Shown: positions 20,401 through 34,700, counted from the first letter of the stretch. The stretch is DNA of 64,000 bases from Hydractinia symbiolongicarpus (GCF_029227915.1 NC_079888.1:6443001-6507000), one strand, 5' to 3'. The notes: generated from the letters alone by a model not told the origin. Numbers and translations: made by a program.

Positions 20401-23400
20401 TGGTTTATTAAAACAGCTTAATGGTAGCAATTTGATGGATTGTCGAAAACATGTCAAAAACCTTCTTGTTGTTATTGTTAATAAAATGAAATATGACGAA
20501 GAATTTAACTTTGAAAATGAAGTGAGAATATTATACTTTGTTGCATTCTGTACACCTTTTTGTTGTTATTGTTTGGTTGTAATATGCCATGATTTATTAA
20601 TTTTTATATTTATATAGAATGATGAAGAAGCTGAATTCATTGAATTCCGAAAACAAATAAAAGTTTTGTTGACAAATCTTGCTGCTTTGGTAATATTTTT
20701 TGTTCTGTCAAAATAAAAGTTTGTCTGATATGTTTCCAATCATCTATACGTTAATTTTTTTCCATTCATTGCATAAAATAACCATTGCAATGTATATGTG
20801 AATTTTTTTTAGGATGGGGATACTGTTCTTTTATCTATACATGAAATTGTTATCCACACTTTAGGGTAAGCTTGTTCTTGTAGTAGTGATGCTTTTCTAT
20901 GAATAAAACAAATAGTTGATAATTTGTAAGTAAGCACAAGGATTTGTACAAGAATTTTAATACATATATATGATCGTGCATGCCTTTTTGAAATCGCCCG
21001 TGCAGTGCATGCATGATTTTAACAGTCAGTTTTGTTATTCTTTAACAACTTTCTTCATTTAAGTGTCAATCTGTGAATTTTTCAACCAGTACTTTTGGAT
21101 AAATTCAACACATTTATTATGTTATCTCTCTGACCTTTTTCAAAATTAAATATGAATTGAACAAGATAGTCGAAAAAAATGTTCAAGACTTTCAGATATT
21201 TTCAAATTTGTGGCTTCTTTGTTTACAGTGGTCTCTCCATGTAACTGTATGATAAGAATTTAGTAGTGTAAAAAAGAAAAAAAAGGAGTTTGGGCCATGT
21301 TGACCTTGGTATATGCTGGCATGTGCTTATAAATTTGTATGTAGAATGAATTTGTACGAAAAAAATTGTTATGCACAAGGAATAATGACAAGGAATAAAG
21401 TACTTATTTTATATGTTTAGAGCTTGGCAAAATTTCTCATTTAAAGACGTAGAAGTTGCAATTTATGTTTTATACTGCTTGGCAGAATCCTTTCCTGTAA
21501 GTTTATATGTACGGAGTCTCTTGCTTTTTTGCTTTTGTTTATTCTCTTTCTAAAGCGTGCTTGTTATTTCAGGGTCAAGTTTTATACATCGATGAACAAA
21601 AGTCTAAAGCTTTTCAAGATATGATGAGTTTGGTAAGTCGTATTTCCTAAAGTAATGGTGGTACTTTTGACTTTATATAAAGCATGGCAGGCTGCAAGAC
21701 ACATGGCTATATAAACACTCTGAGATAACCCTTCTAGTTTACTAGGTCTAAACAGGGTGAATAAGTACCAGTGATGATATTTTTAGAATTACAATCATGA
21801 AGAAATTGTATAATTAAACAGCCTGAGAATATTAATATTACATTATAAATTGCTAGGCTGTTATCTGCCTTTCTACTGTGACAATATTGGTTTCATATGC
21901 CGCAAATTATTCCAACCGAAGCAACAACATCTCTCGAACAACCCAAGAAAATATTAAAATGAGGGAATTTTGGCAGCTGTTTATTATCTTGTCAGTGATT
22001 GTATTATTTGTATATTTTTACACATTGGTTTTATAGTGACTAAAATACTATGCCTCTTTCTTTCTAGCTGGTGACAAGTGGCGTGAGTCAACATCCACAC
22101 AGTGCAGTCAAGTTGGAGTACTTTGAAACCGTTACAAGATATGAACGATTCTTTTACGCTCAGACTGAACACATCCCTGCTGTGCTGGTTAGTTTTAACT
22201 GAGTTATGTTTATGAATATTAAAATTAAAAAATGCACATTTATATATATATATTTCTCACAGCATTGTTGTATGTAATTTTTATTTAACTCTAACTCTCA
22301 TTTTGTGAATTAATAACATTCTGTTTTTAGGAATCATTTTTGGATGAACGAGGCCTGCGAAGCATGAATAAGTCTGTTTGCAGTCGTTCAAGCTTTTTGT
22401 TCATGAGATTCATCAAAAGCTTAAAGTGAGTATTTTCTTTGCGTTGTTGTTGTTGTTGTTCTTTTTGTTGTTTGTTTTTCACTTTTCATTCATAATAAAT
22501 ATTTTGTTATTTATAGAAATCAAGTGAATCAGTATGTCGAGGATATATTGAAACGTTTACAAGACTTGTTGGTAACCAATAAACAGGTTTGTTCTTGAAC
22601 TTTTGTTTATTTTTTTACAAAGTTTAAAAATGCCACTCTCCTTTTAAAAAGCTGTCTAGAGGAGTTTATTGAAAGTACTATAACTGACAACAGTAACTGC
22701 AATGGCAAATAGTTTATATTTATATAGTTTATATAGTTCATCTAATTGTAGGCCATGTTTTGACGGAGAAAAGCCAGAGATTAAAATGTGTGTTGTATTG
22801 AAATGTGTGTTGTGGTGAAATGTGTGTTGTTGATTCAAAGTTGTTGTTTTTTAAAAAAGGCTTACTTTTTAGGACAAATTACAAACACAATTATCAGAAA
22901 ACGATAGAGTAAGACTTTTTTCTTATATTTCTTTATCTTTCTCACAAAGCCAAACTAGAGTTTTTGTCAACATTGGTATATATTTCCCCTACCATAATGC
23001 ATCAAGCAAATATCTAGATACTTTTTAATTTTTTGTGTTTTTATACCAGTTGGGTGGCAAGATTGTGCCTTTATTTAAGGATAGCGGCTTATTTTCCTAT
23101 GCTGATATAAGCTCTTTTTTTAGGGAGGGGCGAGTACAGTATGTTGGTGTACTAAGATATAGAAAAGTATTTGTTCAATTAAATAAATCCATAGAAAAAT
23201 ATTGTTGTAGAAAACGTTTTTGAATACAGAAACGCAGGAAACTTCTCTTCTAGATATACACATGTTTGTACGTTCATGTTTTCTCTTTAGTATTATTTGT
23301 ATGAGACCGCAGCTGTTGTGATTTCGTGTAGCAACACCACGCAAGAGGTATGTTTTGTTTCCACACTAGTAGTTTCAATTTATTATAATTTTAAAAACTT

Positions 23401-26400
23401 TAATTCGAAAAGCAACCCCTTGATGAAAATCATTTTTTCTGGAGAACAACAATCTAAAAACAATGCAAAGTGAGCTTGCAGATCTTTCTATAAGTTTGCA
23501 TGTTTGATATTTTTAAATCTTGTACGCCAGTAAAAACTAAAAACCCTTGTAAGCCTTGAAGTATTAAAGATCCTCTAATGTGGATTGTCAATCTATGTGT
23601 TTTGTGTTGTTTAATTTGTTGAAGTCCACAAGTGGATTGTCTATTTAAGCAATATAATAATCAATTACAACCGTCCTAAAGTCAAGTTGACTAGTAAGCC
23701 CAAAACACGTAAGACGATACAGACGTAACAGGATTTTTTTGAGAATTTTTACTGAACCTTTTTTTGTTGGGTGGAGTGAATTGAAGAAGCAATGTATTAT
23801 GTGTTAAAAGGCAAAAAGAAAAAGAAGTTATGTTCAGTTGTTGATTTAAGCAAACGTGAATTGCAGTTGATATCATAGGGTGTTTGTATATAAAAGTAAA
23901 ATAAGTTACACACAAATATGTATTTTTTAACTAAAATTTAAAGTCACCACCACTAATTTACTACGTAAAAACAAAAACAAACAAAAAAACGTTTTATCAA
24001 CAGAAAAATTATATTAACAAGATATTATCGTTTTGTTATCTTCAATTTTCTCATGCAGTTTGCGTTATAAGTTGAACTGTATGTGCATGAACACGTGTTG
24101 TGTTTTTAGAAACATCTTGAATTAATGAAATCGTTGCTATCACCAGTTTTGGTTTCATCTCAAACTTTATTAGACCAGGCAAGTAGTTTCTAGAAATTAG
24201 TGTTGTCTATGGATAGAACCTTGGTGTATGGCACATGGGATTGTTATATATGTCTTTTTTATATAAATTTGTTGTCAAAAATAATTTAGCATTCCTCAGT
24301 TAAAACAAATCATCTTAAATTTACTTGACAACGCGCACCTGTAAGTGGGGTGGCTCGTCTTTACTTTCAAGAACAGCATGTGTACTTACCAAACCTATCT
24401 GTAACGAAATCTTCATTTTCTGCTAGATTTCTAACAGACAGCTTGATAAGGAGCAGTCACTCCAACTGGCTGATGAGTTGCACCATCTAATTGCGTATGC
24501 AAGGTAAAACAGATATTTTTTTCTTGGTGCTACATCGTAATCTGTAAAACTTCTCATGTAAACCTTATAACACAGTTATGGTTAAGCAAGACAAAAAATC
24601 GACTACCTCGCTCATGTGAGATTTACACCAGGTTAAGCGAAGCAACAAATTGATTGTCTTGTTTATTTCAGTCGTTTTTTATAAAGATTAACACCAATGA
24701 TGACGATTTGTTAGCTTACTTGCATACTTTAAAGTTTCTGCTGTTCGGCTGTTCGGAGAACATGTAGACGTTCCCAAATTGAAATATTTCACATTTTCAT
24801 GTGTAAGAAGTATAATACGTTTTACTGGTAGTAGTAGAATATAACCATAAGAAATCAAGGCAGGTTTTTTTTAGACGAATAAATATACAAATATAAAAAT
24901 TGCAACAGGGGGGGGGGGAGAGTGAGAGTTCATGTCTACACCACCTCTATGTTTTAAAATTTTCTTTTTGCACTTTTACGTCTGCTTAGTATTTCAACCA
25001 ACAAAATGTTTACCTTCATAAACATAACTTTACATATTTTAAGTTTGTAACGAGTCTTACAGGTTAGCACCTGTAATTTTTGTACTTTCGATGTTAAATT
25101 GATTTTTATGTTAATTTAGTCGAGCCAGCAAAGCTTTCAGTACAGCACATACTTTAAAGCAAAGTGGATGTACTGGTTGTTTTACTGAGGTAAGCAGTTG
25201 TTGCCAGTGGTTGCTAATTCGTTACGTATACCTTAACTTAATAATTAACTCTTGCGCACATTAAATGTTCGTGTAAAGCTACTGTGCGTACTATTGGCTG
25301 TGCGAATATACGATTCTTTAGCAGAAATATAAAGTAACAAGGCCAGGATATAAGCTTCAAATTATGAATGATGTACGGTACATTAATGTGTATTACCTTG
25401 TAGTACGCAAAAATTAGGTGTGTGTAAAACTGCGAGAAAATCTGCAAATAAAACTTTCGTCAGTAAGTATACCGAAATAAAATCCCCCTTTTTTATTTCA
25501 ACCAACCCCTTCTTTTTGGGGACTTAGGCGACCCCTGGTTGTTTAGCAAATGTAAAAGTTTAAAAATTAAACTAACGTATTATTTTGATTTTGAAACGTC
25601 GTTTTATTTTAGGCCTTAAATTTATTTTTGCACTCGTTGACGATTCCAGTCCATCGCAACATCATTCACACAGCCGTACGTCAATATCTTCATCGTATGA
25701 TCATTTGTCTTCATGAACAAGTGTTGCCGTTCGTACCCATTGCTGTGACACATTTATTAAAAGATTGCGAAGTATGTCGCTACAGCTTGATGTTTTATTG
25801 TTGTTGTTGTTGTTGTTGTTTTTCTTGTTGTTTTTGTTTTTCTTGTTGTTGTTGTTTTGTTGTGTTGTTGTTGTTATTGTTTTGTTTGTTTTTTTGTTGT
25901 TGTTATTATTTATAGTACTCTTTTTTTAGATGCGTGACATTCAAGATTTTATTCCACTCATCAATCAGCTGATCACTCGATTTAAAGTAAGAGAAAAAGT
26001 TCTCACGGATTTAAAGAAAACGGCATGTGTGTTTTTTGATCAAAACATATACATATCGTTCAGATTTCTTAAAAACTGTCGATTTCGCTAACGTTTGCTG
26101 CCACTATCGTGTGACATGTGCACTTATTGTACGAACGATACTTTTCGTCCATTCTGCATGCGTTTGTTTACATCTTCGCTAAAAATAAATCAAACGCGTT
26201 AGTAATTTACCGAACAAGACATCCTCATCTACATTGTCTTGGCGACGACCGTGGTACCCCTTTGACCTTATAATGTCATGAATCAAGTTTAATTAGGTAA
26301 AAGAAAATAAGACAGTATGGTAAATTTCCAAATAAAGTTGCCACAATTAAATACTACATTAGATAATATCGGCTGATTGTTTGTTTAGATACAAATGTTA

Positions 26401-29279
26401 GAAACCAAGTTTTTCATATCACCTTATGTTCGATAAATATTATAGAATATAAAAATTATAAATCATCCATAAAATAAAATTTGTTATGCTCTTTCGAATG
26501 CTGGTTCAAAGTATTTTCAAATATGAACGAAGGGTAAAGTCGATTAGTTTGTTATTTCTTTTATTCAGCCTGTAAAGTATCGGTTGTACGTCCGCCCGAA
26601 ATCGATTTAAAACAACAATGTTAGTTTAGGTTGTGCAAATGTCGAAACGTGGATGTTGTTATCATGTGTTTTTTAGTTTACTGCACCTGTTTTTGGTTAA
26701 AAGCAAAAATATACAAGATTTAGACCTTTAAAAATATAATGTTCATTGATTTCTGCGCAGTGTAACATAGCAACACTTAATCTCTTATTTAGAACGACAT
26801 TGCACCCTTTCTTAGTGAAATTCTCATGCCGTTGGTGACGCAAATCTTTACGTTTTTACAATCACCTGTTGAAGCAAATGACCAACAGGTAAGTGTGTTT
26901 ACTAATTAGTCTGAGCTCTTGCCATATTTTGTTTGTTTGTTTATTGTAAGATGTTTTTTTTCTTTTTGTTGTAATGTTGTGAGATTTTTAAGGTGGATAT
27001 TCTTTTCCAAACACTTGGTTATTTTAGTCAATCTTACTCTTTTTACTAGTCTGTGCTCTATATTTTTTATATATTTTTTGTGGCAGGCACTATCTAAAAA
27101 CTTAATAAGGAAGGAGAAAGGTTGTAAAAACATAGGGGTTTAATTTTTTCCCACCATGGTAGAAAGGATGTTAGTGTGAGAGAAGGCTTTCCAACTTTCA
27201 TTGTGCGGAAAAAAACTTGGATTCGGACGATCGGACGAAGAAAATAATGCATTGCAAAGCGATTTCTTGATTTAAAAAATCACCAAAGCCGCGCCTAACA
27301 TCCTAAGTGGTCTCGAAAAAGTACTTTATTTTATATTTTGATTTACCTTCGATTTATTCCTTTTCTTTTTTTAGGCGCTGAAAGAAAAACAGTTGTTACA
27401 AAGAAGTTATTTTTTATTTATATCCACAATTGTTAATAATAATATATTAGAAGTCTTGTTGAATCAAGGTACGTAGATTGAAGGGTAGTTCGGATGTTTG
27501 TCTGTTGTTGTTTTGTACGCATGCGTAAAATGACATGTAAAAGTAACACTAAATTACTTGTTTTTGTGTGGATATTCTGTTAAGAGGTTTTTCATCTCTC
27601 CATCTTGGAAGATATGATTGTAAAACTTTGTTGTCAAATATTTTTGAATCTTATTTGCTTGATGTTTTAGATTCAAGCAATGTGAAAGAGATTTTATTAT
27701 CAATAGTGCATGGTGCTGTAGAAATCCCTGACCCGCAGGTTTGAAGGAAATTTTACTATATGTAAATGGTTATTCCACAGAAAATATTCCTATGGCGCCA
27801 TTTAAACTAATTTTCGGCGGGAAAAATATCCTACATTTGATTGGCATTAGTGCACATTATCTTATATAGTCGTTAGCCCGTGGAAAAATCCACGGGTTCG
27901 CCCGTCCTTTTTATACCACATTGCGTGCGTCTTGCTACCTGCGCAGCTAAGCTACCATTTTGCGTGACGGACAGACGTATACGGGTATTATAATATAGAT
28001 ATTTTACATGGAACATACTATTGAGTAAAGCAAAAGTTCAAAGCGCAGTTTGCACATTTTTTTACAAGAATACTTATCTTACAAAATTAGGATATTTCCT
28101 TAACTCAAGATGAAAAAAAGATGTTGAAATGTTCCACAAAGCGATGGTAATTTTTGGGCGCTTTAGTTTGCCGTTTTAAAGGCTTTGGTTTTATATGGTT
28201 TGCTCACATATAAAATTTATATGTTCGAAACTTCTTAGTCATATAACTATAAAGATCGCTAGTAACAAAAGATGGGAAATTTCTGTGAGGATTAGCTCTG
28301 CATTTCGATTTACAAAAACTTGCACAAAACCTTTGCTTTGTTCTTTATCATTAGCGGGTATCTGGAATAGAGTTTTTCATTGTACACCATGCTTTTAAGG
28401 GTCGATCTTGAATCGACAGCTCATGGAACTTGCGTTTTGCCAAATGACGTTATTTATCAATTGTTTTTACCATTGATTAAAACTCTCGTTTTGTACGTTT
28501 AATCATAGCGTGTTATATCTTTTTAGGGTCAAAAAACATGTTTCATCATTTTCAATAAATTATTAGAATACTGGGGTAAGTTTGACTCTGTTCTGCAGAA
28601 TATTCAGTTTTTTATTGTCTCGCCTTCCTTTCTATACACCACGTTGTCTAATTCTCTTTTATTTATGTTGACTGTCAACCTTTAATTTTTTATAATTTTT
28701 ATAGTTGTGTGTCTACTTGGTTAAAAATACGTTCCCTGAATTTAGGTCATAATGAAGACTTTAAAGATTTTATTTACGATAGTATTCTCCCATCCTGTTT
28801 TCGTGCACCACTGAATCCTGCATTTGATCTGCAAGATGCTCAAACCATGCTGGTAAAATCTATTGTTTGCTATAATACTTTTTCTATGTCAATGTTTACG
28901 TTAGAAATTTTGGAAAAAAATGTTAAAAAAATTCTGTAAGAATTTCTGAAAAAGAATCTTGGGGATTAGGAATGCCAATTCCTTGTTGGCAAGTAGTATA
29001 TCGTGCATTTCAAATTTCGTTATTTCAAGAAAATGCAAATTTGTAAAAATTATTTTCTTTTTGATACAATTACAGGTGCTGAACGAAATAGCCAATGCTC
29101 AAAAGACGACATTACAGAAAAGGGGCGTCGAATTCATACAGTGGTTGGAACAATCGTATTTACCACAAAATAATTGTCCCGTAGAAATTATCCAGGAATA
29201 TTCGCAAGCTGTACAAACATTAAACGTAAAAAGTTTCAAAAATTACTTAAAAGCGTTTTACTCAAGATGGAAGACTTGA
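14450..29279 (+). CDS. XPOT: Exportin-T (tRNA exportin), complete, 32 exons
   Basis: Karyopherin-beta family receptor that exports mature tRNA from the nucleus with RanGTP. Exons: 14450-14509, 14640-14722, 14804-14860, 16194-16260, 17053-17139, 17270-17398, 18362-18555, 19045-19121, 19208-19302, 19510-19583, 19784-19864, 20338-20521, 20618-20689, 20813-20865, 21421-21496, 21573-21632, 22068-22187, 22331-22425, 22517-22586, 22873-22908, 23291-23347, 24110-24178, 24427-24503, 25120-25189, 25613-25771, 25930-25986, 26793-26888, 27375-27468, 27671-27738, 28527-28575, 28746-28852, 29076-29279. They total 2877 nt, or 958 residues, with every phase consistent; human XPOT is about 962. Family-typical stretches include NLVESWYQIL-like DLVESWYQILKLYE, the KYDEEFNFENE acidic patch, DMMSLLVTSGVS, LHRMIICLHEQVLPF and the C-terminal SFKNYLKAF. 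The start ATG (MDEGIVQLL) aligns with the family's MDEQ start. One intron (24179) uses a GC donor, and exon 20 is only 36 nt. Confidence 0.97.
14964..15525. mobile_element. TIR element (MITE-like) in XPOT intron 3
   Basis: Terminal inverted repeats of about 36 nt: left begins AGGCGGACGTCACAAATATC at 14964; right, read on the minus strand from 15525, begins AGGCGGACGTTACAAACACC. Both continue into CT(A/G)GTGTTA(C/G)AGTCA. The ends are flanked by TA-containing sequence, compatible with a TA target duplication. The 562-bp interior has no transposase frame, so this is a non-autonomous DNA transposon; superfamily not assigned. Confidence 0.75.
16001..16102. repeat. Long palindromic hairpin in XPOT intron 3
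   Basis: A near-palindrome of about 100 nt. The left arm contains TATTAGCAAAGCTTTTTGTA and the right arm, complemented, TATTAGCGAAGCTTTTCGTA. The arms extend outward through AT-rich sequence to TGAAAAT/ATTTTCA. Probably a foldback MITE. It lies 91 nt upstream of exon 4. Confidence 0.65.
25796..25916. repeat. TTG/TTTTG microsatellite in XPOT intron 25
   Basis: An imperfect TTG-repeat tract fills most of the 158-nt intron between exons 25 and 26 and runs into the T-rich acceptor at 25929. It creates a spurious Cys/Phe-rich open frame. Confidence 0.8.
27868..27999 (-). mobile_element. Short non-autonomous Helitron in XPOT intron 29
   Basis: Read on the minus strand, it begins TCTATATTATAATACCC (5' TC after an A), carries GTCTGTCCGTCACGCAAAATG, and ends with the hairpin CCCGTGGATTTTTCCACGGG followed by CTAACGACTAT. 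The last four bases are CTAT rather than the canonical CTRR, so this copy is slightly diverged. It is a close relative of the copy at 32240-32373 in opposite orientation. No Rep/helicase coding. Confidence 0.75.
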
Positions 29280-31762
29280 CAGCATGTGGGGTGCTAGTTG
29301 TTAATATGTAATTCAATATGGTACCGTCATTGTGGAGTATCTGGAAGCTACTTATTTATATACCAACAAGGTGTCGATCTTCAGATTCGCGTTGTTCTTC
29401 CGTTATGAATAATTCTAAAGAGCGTTTTTATATTCTTTGATGAAGAGATTTATCGCGTTTTAAACATTCTGCTTTTAAAGCCATATCGTGTTGTATCGTA
29501 TTGCATCGTGTTTCATTCACACAAACAATGTCAAACTCTAACGTAGTAACTCGCGTTAAGTGGGACTCTTAGGGGATCAAAAAATCGATTCTTCTTAGGG
29601 AAAAAGCCCAATTACCGAGTTTTGTATGTAGGACATTGACAAAAGTAATAAAAAATGTCCTATTTGTCGGCTATTTACAATTAATTTTATTTTTGGCGCC
29701 CACTTGCGACATCCTTCTAACGTTCAATCCACACACAAGGCTTCACAATTTGTTTAAAAATGTGTTTGTATTTTTTAATGCAATGTTTTCGAATTCAAAC
29801 AGGCTCTATTTTTAAAGTGATCTCACTTAACGCAATACTGTAGCATAATATCAAAAGAGATTCAATTTTGAAATTTTTAAGAAATGTAATAATATTAGAT
29901 TTTATAAATAGAAAAGTTCCAACAAGGAATCTGTTCTTTTTTACTGTCTCGCCTGCGAGGATAGTATTCGTTTCCAACTCCTAACCAACTAACTCTGTCC
30001 CAAATGGTCAATTGCAACGTTACAGATTTAAAATTCGTACCTAAACTCCCTAAGTACTTCGAAGTCATCTCAATGACTTTTCAGGCCAAAATTAGTGTAT
30101 TTGTTTTGGACAAAAAGTATGCTGAACATAATTATGACCCAAATGTCATTTTTAGGCCAAAATTGGTCCAAAAATTAAAACTACTTTATTTATGACAAAA
30201 TGTGGCACGGATAAAAAAAAGTATGCTAAACATGATGGTGACATCAAAATTTTGAATTTTTTTTACCTAAATGTCATTTTAGGCCAAAATTGGTGCAAAA
30301 ATTAAAACTACTTTATTTTTGACAAAGTATGCTGAACATGATGGTGACATCAAAATTTTGATTTTTTGTCACCTAAATGTCGTTTAAGACCTTTTAATAG
30401 CGAGATGGGGGAGTAACGGTCGTTTTTATTTAGTGCAAGTACATCATGTGTTGCACTAAATAAACTGTCTGTCAGACCGCAAAACCTTAAAAACAGACTA
30501 GGTAACCTTTAAAACCTTATATACTTCCATGATTAGCTAGAAAAAAATCTTAAAATCCTTTTAATATGCAAAACAAAACATTCTGTCCAGTTATGATACA
30601 ACTTTTACTCGCTGACAATGTCATCATCTCTTTTTAGCGTCACCTTGATTGTTCTTACGTATTTACCTTTTGTCTTTGAAATATGAGAAAATTAGGGAAA
30701 TTTTAAAAAAATAATCAAAAAATAAAAAATTAACGCTTTTTCCTTTATTATTTTTTGACTATAAAATGGTTAATAAATGATTATAAATATTCATTCACTT
30801 ATATTTTTTTCTTGTGTAGTTAGTAGTTTACAGTACTTTAACGGTTTGTCTTTGCTACTGTTTAAATTTAGCCCGTGAAAAAAGATTGGCGTTTGAGGTT
30901 TTGGCCTAGAGGTCTGGGGTGAAACTTGTACGCACCTTTCTGAGCTCTCTATAACTTTCTTGTTTGCACTTATATTTATGACATGCATAGTACAAAAAAT
31001 AGAAAACAACTGTTTATCTTGTTTATTGATTTTAGTTGTTGAACTTGCTCAGCACGTCTTTAAAATCACGCAGTGTATAGGCTAGCGAACATGTGGTTTC
31101 CAAAGCTGACTGGAAACAAGGTTGAATTTGTATTGTAAAACACGCAAATAGCTTAGCATCTATAAATATTTTTAACTGGCTGTTAAGAAAGAAAACAAAG
31201 TCGTACTTTACTTTCTGTTAACAAGTACTTAACCTTTATACAAAAAGGACTATGTACAAGGTGGGTCACTGTATGTAAACAACATGTATTTGCAAGGTAA
31301 ACAAATGTATTTTAATCACGCTAAGCTGTGTACAAGGAGAAAAAACTTGTCATACACATGTTTGTGTGTTTAAAAAAATGTGTGGCAAGTTAGTTTGTTC
31401 GAGTTTATATTTAACACGTCCGTTGCTGTCATTGTTGTAGCTGCTTCTTTATGGTTCTTTGAATTTTTGCGTGTTGTTTTTGTGGTTAATATTGATTTGG
31501 AGGTCGTAGTTTTTGTTGTTGTTGTTGTTTTTGTTAAAAATACAAAATGTATCCTCGCACATAATCTGATGTCTACAGTTTGTGTGTGGAGCAACTTTTT
31601 TCTCAGTAATGTGTGTTGTTTTCCTTTGCAATGGTATTATTGGGGGCTAAATGAGTGTAGTAGTGATGAAGACTCCTAGGAACGAATTTTACGTAAAAAA
31701 GACAAAGAACTAGAAATATTAATACTGGAAATATTTTTAGGCTTGTTCTGTGATATTTCAAA
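29280..31762. other. Intergenic between XPOT and aquaporin
   Basis: A possible XPOT poly(A) signal (AATAAA) lies near 29647, 368 nt after the stop. A short tandem repeat occupies about 30082-30390. The rest is AT-rich with a GTT-rich tract near 31515; I see no exon of a further gene. Confidence 0.5.
30082..30390. repeat. Tandem repeat, about 100-130 bp units
   Basis: The block AGGCCAAAATT(A/G)GT followed by ACTACTTTATTT, AAGTATGCT(G/A)AACAT, GGTGACATCAAAATTTTG and ACCTAAATGTC recurs. Unit starts are near 30082, 30152 and 30282, with a partial last unit near 30380. The copies are diverged and differ in length. Confidence 0.75.
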
Positions 31763-34700
31763 ATGGACTCACTGATCAAGAGAAGATGTCGAAAGGTTCC
31801 ACAATGCATACGAGAAATGCTTGCAGAGTTAATGGGAACTCTCATTCTCATCGTAAGAATACTTAACTAATTTCTAGTTTAGTTTTAAGCACGTAATTTA
31901 GACATTGTCTAACCAACGTTTTACGTTTGAATGGGTGCTTACATTGAGAAAGAAAAAACTGATCTGAAAATTGATATTAGTGAAAAACATTAACATAATC
32001 CTGATGTCCAGAGTACCTTGCGCTAATTAATTTTTATTTCGCGAGGTCCACGATATACATTTCGCAAAAAGATTTTTCGAATCCGTCTTGTTGAGTTTTT
32101 TTGCGAAGATTATTTTTCGGGAATGAACCATTTTTACTTTTTTTGCGAAAAATTATTTTGATGAATCTAGTATTTTTAATGTTACAGGCCTCTTCACGCA
32201 AATTAGCCTTTAATTCAACATTACAGAGGCTGGTCAATATCTCTATAATAATAGCCGTCGTCTGTCTGTCTGTCACGCAAAATGGTAGCTTAGCTGCGGG
32301 ATTAGCAAGACGCATGCAATGAGGTGTAAAAAGGACGGGCGAACCCGTGGATTTTCCACGGGCTAACGACTAGTTTTTGTAAAGTTTGTGCAGTTGATAT
32401 CCGCGAAAAAGTCATTTCTAGTATTTCGTGAAGTTTTAATTTCGCGAATTTACCGTTTTGAGAATTTCCGCGCAGACATATTTTCGCGAGCATGGATATA
32501 ATTCGCAAAGTTGGCAAGGAATAACTTTTGCAACATGATATGCTATATTGTGACGCTTCAGTCAAAAAAAGGGTTTCTTTTAAATTGTACCTAGTAATTC
32601 GCAGGTACATCCTTTTACAAGTATATTATGATAAATTCACGATTCTTTCTTGTTTTCATATCAACGTTGGACAAATTCTTCTTAAAAATATCCGTCTAAT
32701 AAAAAAAGTCCATGTTCTCATTTACTTTGTTTAGATGTTCGGTGTGGGTAGTGTCGCACAATTTGTTTTAGGGAAAAGCAAGTTCGGAGGATTTATTTCT
32801 GTCAATTTTGGTTGGGCACTTGGTGTGACATTTGGGATACACTGGTCGTTAGGAGTATCAGGTAGTTATACAATTGTTTCATAAAGCAAAATATTAACAA
32901 TTATAAGCAGTCGTAAACATTTTGTATTTAAAAAAGGACTGTAAACTACATTGTGACACAAAGTCTCATAAATCTTACAGAATAGAAAGTTGCCCTTTTG
33001 AATACAGGTGGAAAAGATTTCTTCATTAACATGTAAACCTTTTTTCCGTATAGGTGGGCATATAAATCCAGCTGTTACATTAGCTATGGCGGTTTCAGGT
33101 AGATTGCCATGGAGAAAAGTCCCATTTTACTGGGCTGGTCAAACCTTGGGTGCGTTGATTGCTTCAGCAATTTGTTATGGTTTATATCACGGTACAGTAT
33201 CCACTTCTTTATTCGACCTCGTGTTGTGACACAAAACATGAGGGTTATTTACTTTATTTAAATTTCGAATGCCAAAACAGATGTCAAATTCCTTTCTTGT
33301 AGTTTAGGGTTGCAGATAAGACTTCTTTTCAGCAAAGCAGTTTTCAGAAGCAGGGATAGTTTAGAACACTCATTCCCTACGTCTGTTTCATCTTTCGTAA
33401 GATAGTTGATAGATTATATAAAAAAAGTGTTTCTAATTATATTTACTTTTTGTATAGATTTGATCGAGGCATACGAAGGGAGCGAACGTAGCCTGAAAAC
33501 AGCTGGTATCTGGTCCACATATCCAACAGCAGGTGTCTCACATTGGACAGCTTTTTTTGATCAGGTAATACCTCTATCCAAATATTTTAGTTGGACTGTA
33601 ACTTATGTAAAAAAAAAGAGAAAAATTTTCATGAACAACCGTATCCCCAGGTATCTTTTCTACCATTCGGATGGTTAGTTAAAGGACTCTAGGAACAAAG
33701 TTGTCCAAGAGTTATTAATATTCAAAGAGCAAAGCCTTCAAAATGGTTTATTTTTTAGGTCGTCGGTACAGCTTTACTTGTAGGTACAGTGTTTGCATTG
33801 ATAGACAAAAAGAATGAAAGCCCCAATTCGCAGTTATTTCCATTTATTGTTGGTCTCCTGGTGTTGGCTATTGGAATTTCTTTCGGAATTAACTGTGGCT
33901 ATGGTATAAACCCGGCAAGAGATTTTATGCCACGACTATTTACAGCTATTGCTGGATGGAAGGAACTGCCGTTGAAGTAAGTTGACAGGAAATTCTGTTG
34001 TGTTTTTCTGATGCTGAAGTATTTTGATCAGTAAAAGTTACACAATCGAGGTGAAGCACATTGAGGTTTTGTCTTGCGTGTAAACCGAGCGTTTTTATAA
34101 ACTACTCCTATTCTTCTCCCACCGCCCTTTTTCTAACGCCCTTAACACTAGTAAAAATATGTATATCATGCAACGTAAGACGCCCTCGTGCAGCATCTTT
34201 ACGTTATGAAACTATTACACGCTTCTTTTTTAAGAATATAATTAACAATATTAGGTTAGGATTTAATTTCAAAGCTAAGCATATCTTAAGAATAATCCTC
34301 AGCTTGATTTCCATAGAAAGAAAAAATAAAACGACTTACTGTTATCAAACTATTATAGTTTTTTCAACTGCGCATCGGAAATTATAAAGCGCCATTAACA
34401 CCAATATTCCACCTTCTTTTGTTATTTTAACAAAATGTCTTTTAACAAGTTCCCAATCACTTCCTACACATGTATGCAATGCACATGTGAACTGCTTTAT
34501 AACTTCTATAAGAAAGCGCGTGATATATTTTGCTGTTTGATGTGGTTGCACACGTGAAAAAGCAATCTTTTTTAACTTGTCATCCAATGCGACTTATTAA
34601 CAGATTTTCTGACCATCTAGAGCGAACGACTATTGGTTTTGGATTCCTATTGTTGGTCAATTCGTCGGCTCAATTCTTGGTTATCTAACATACATGTTTG

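Noticed and set aside
31380-31679. 99-codon Val/Phe-rich open frame
   Set aside because: Largely a GTT-repeat artefact; no conserved pattern.
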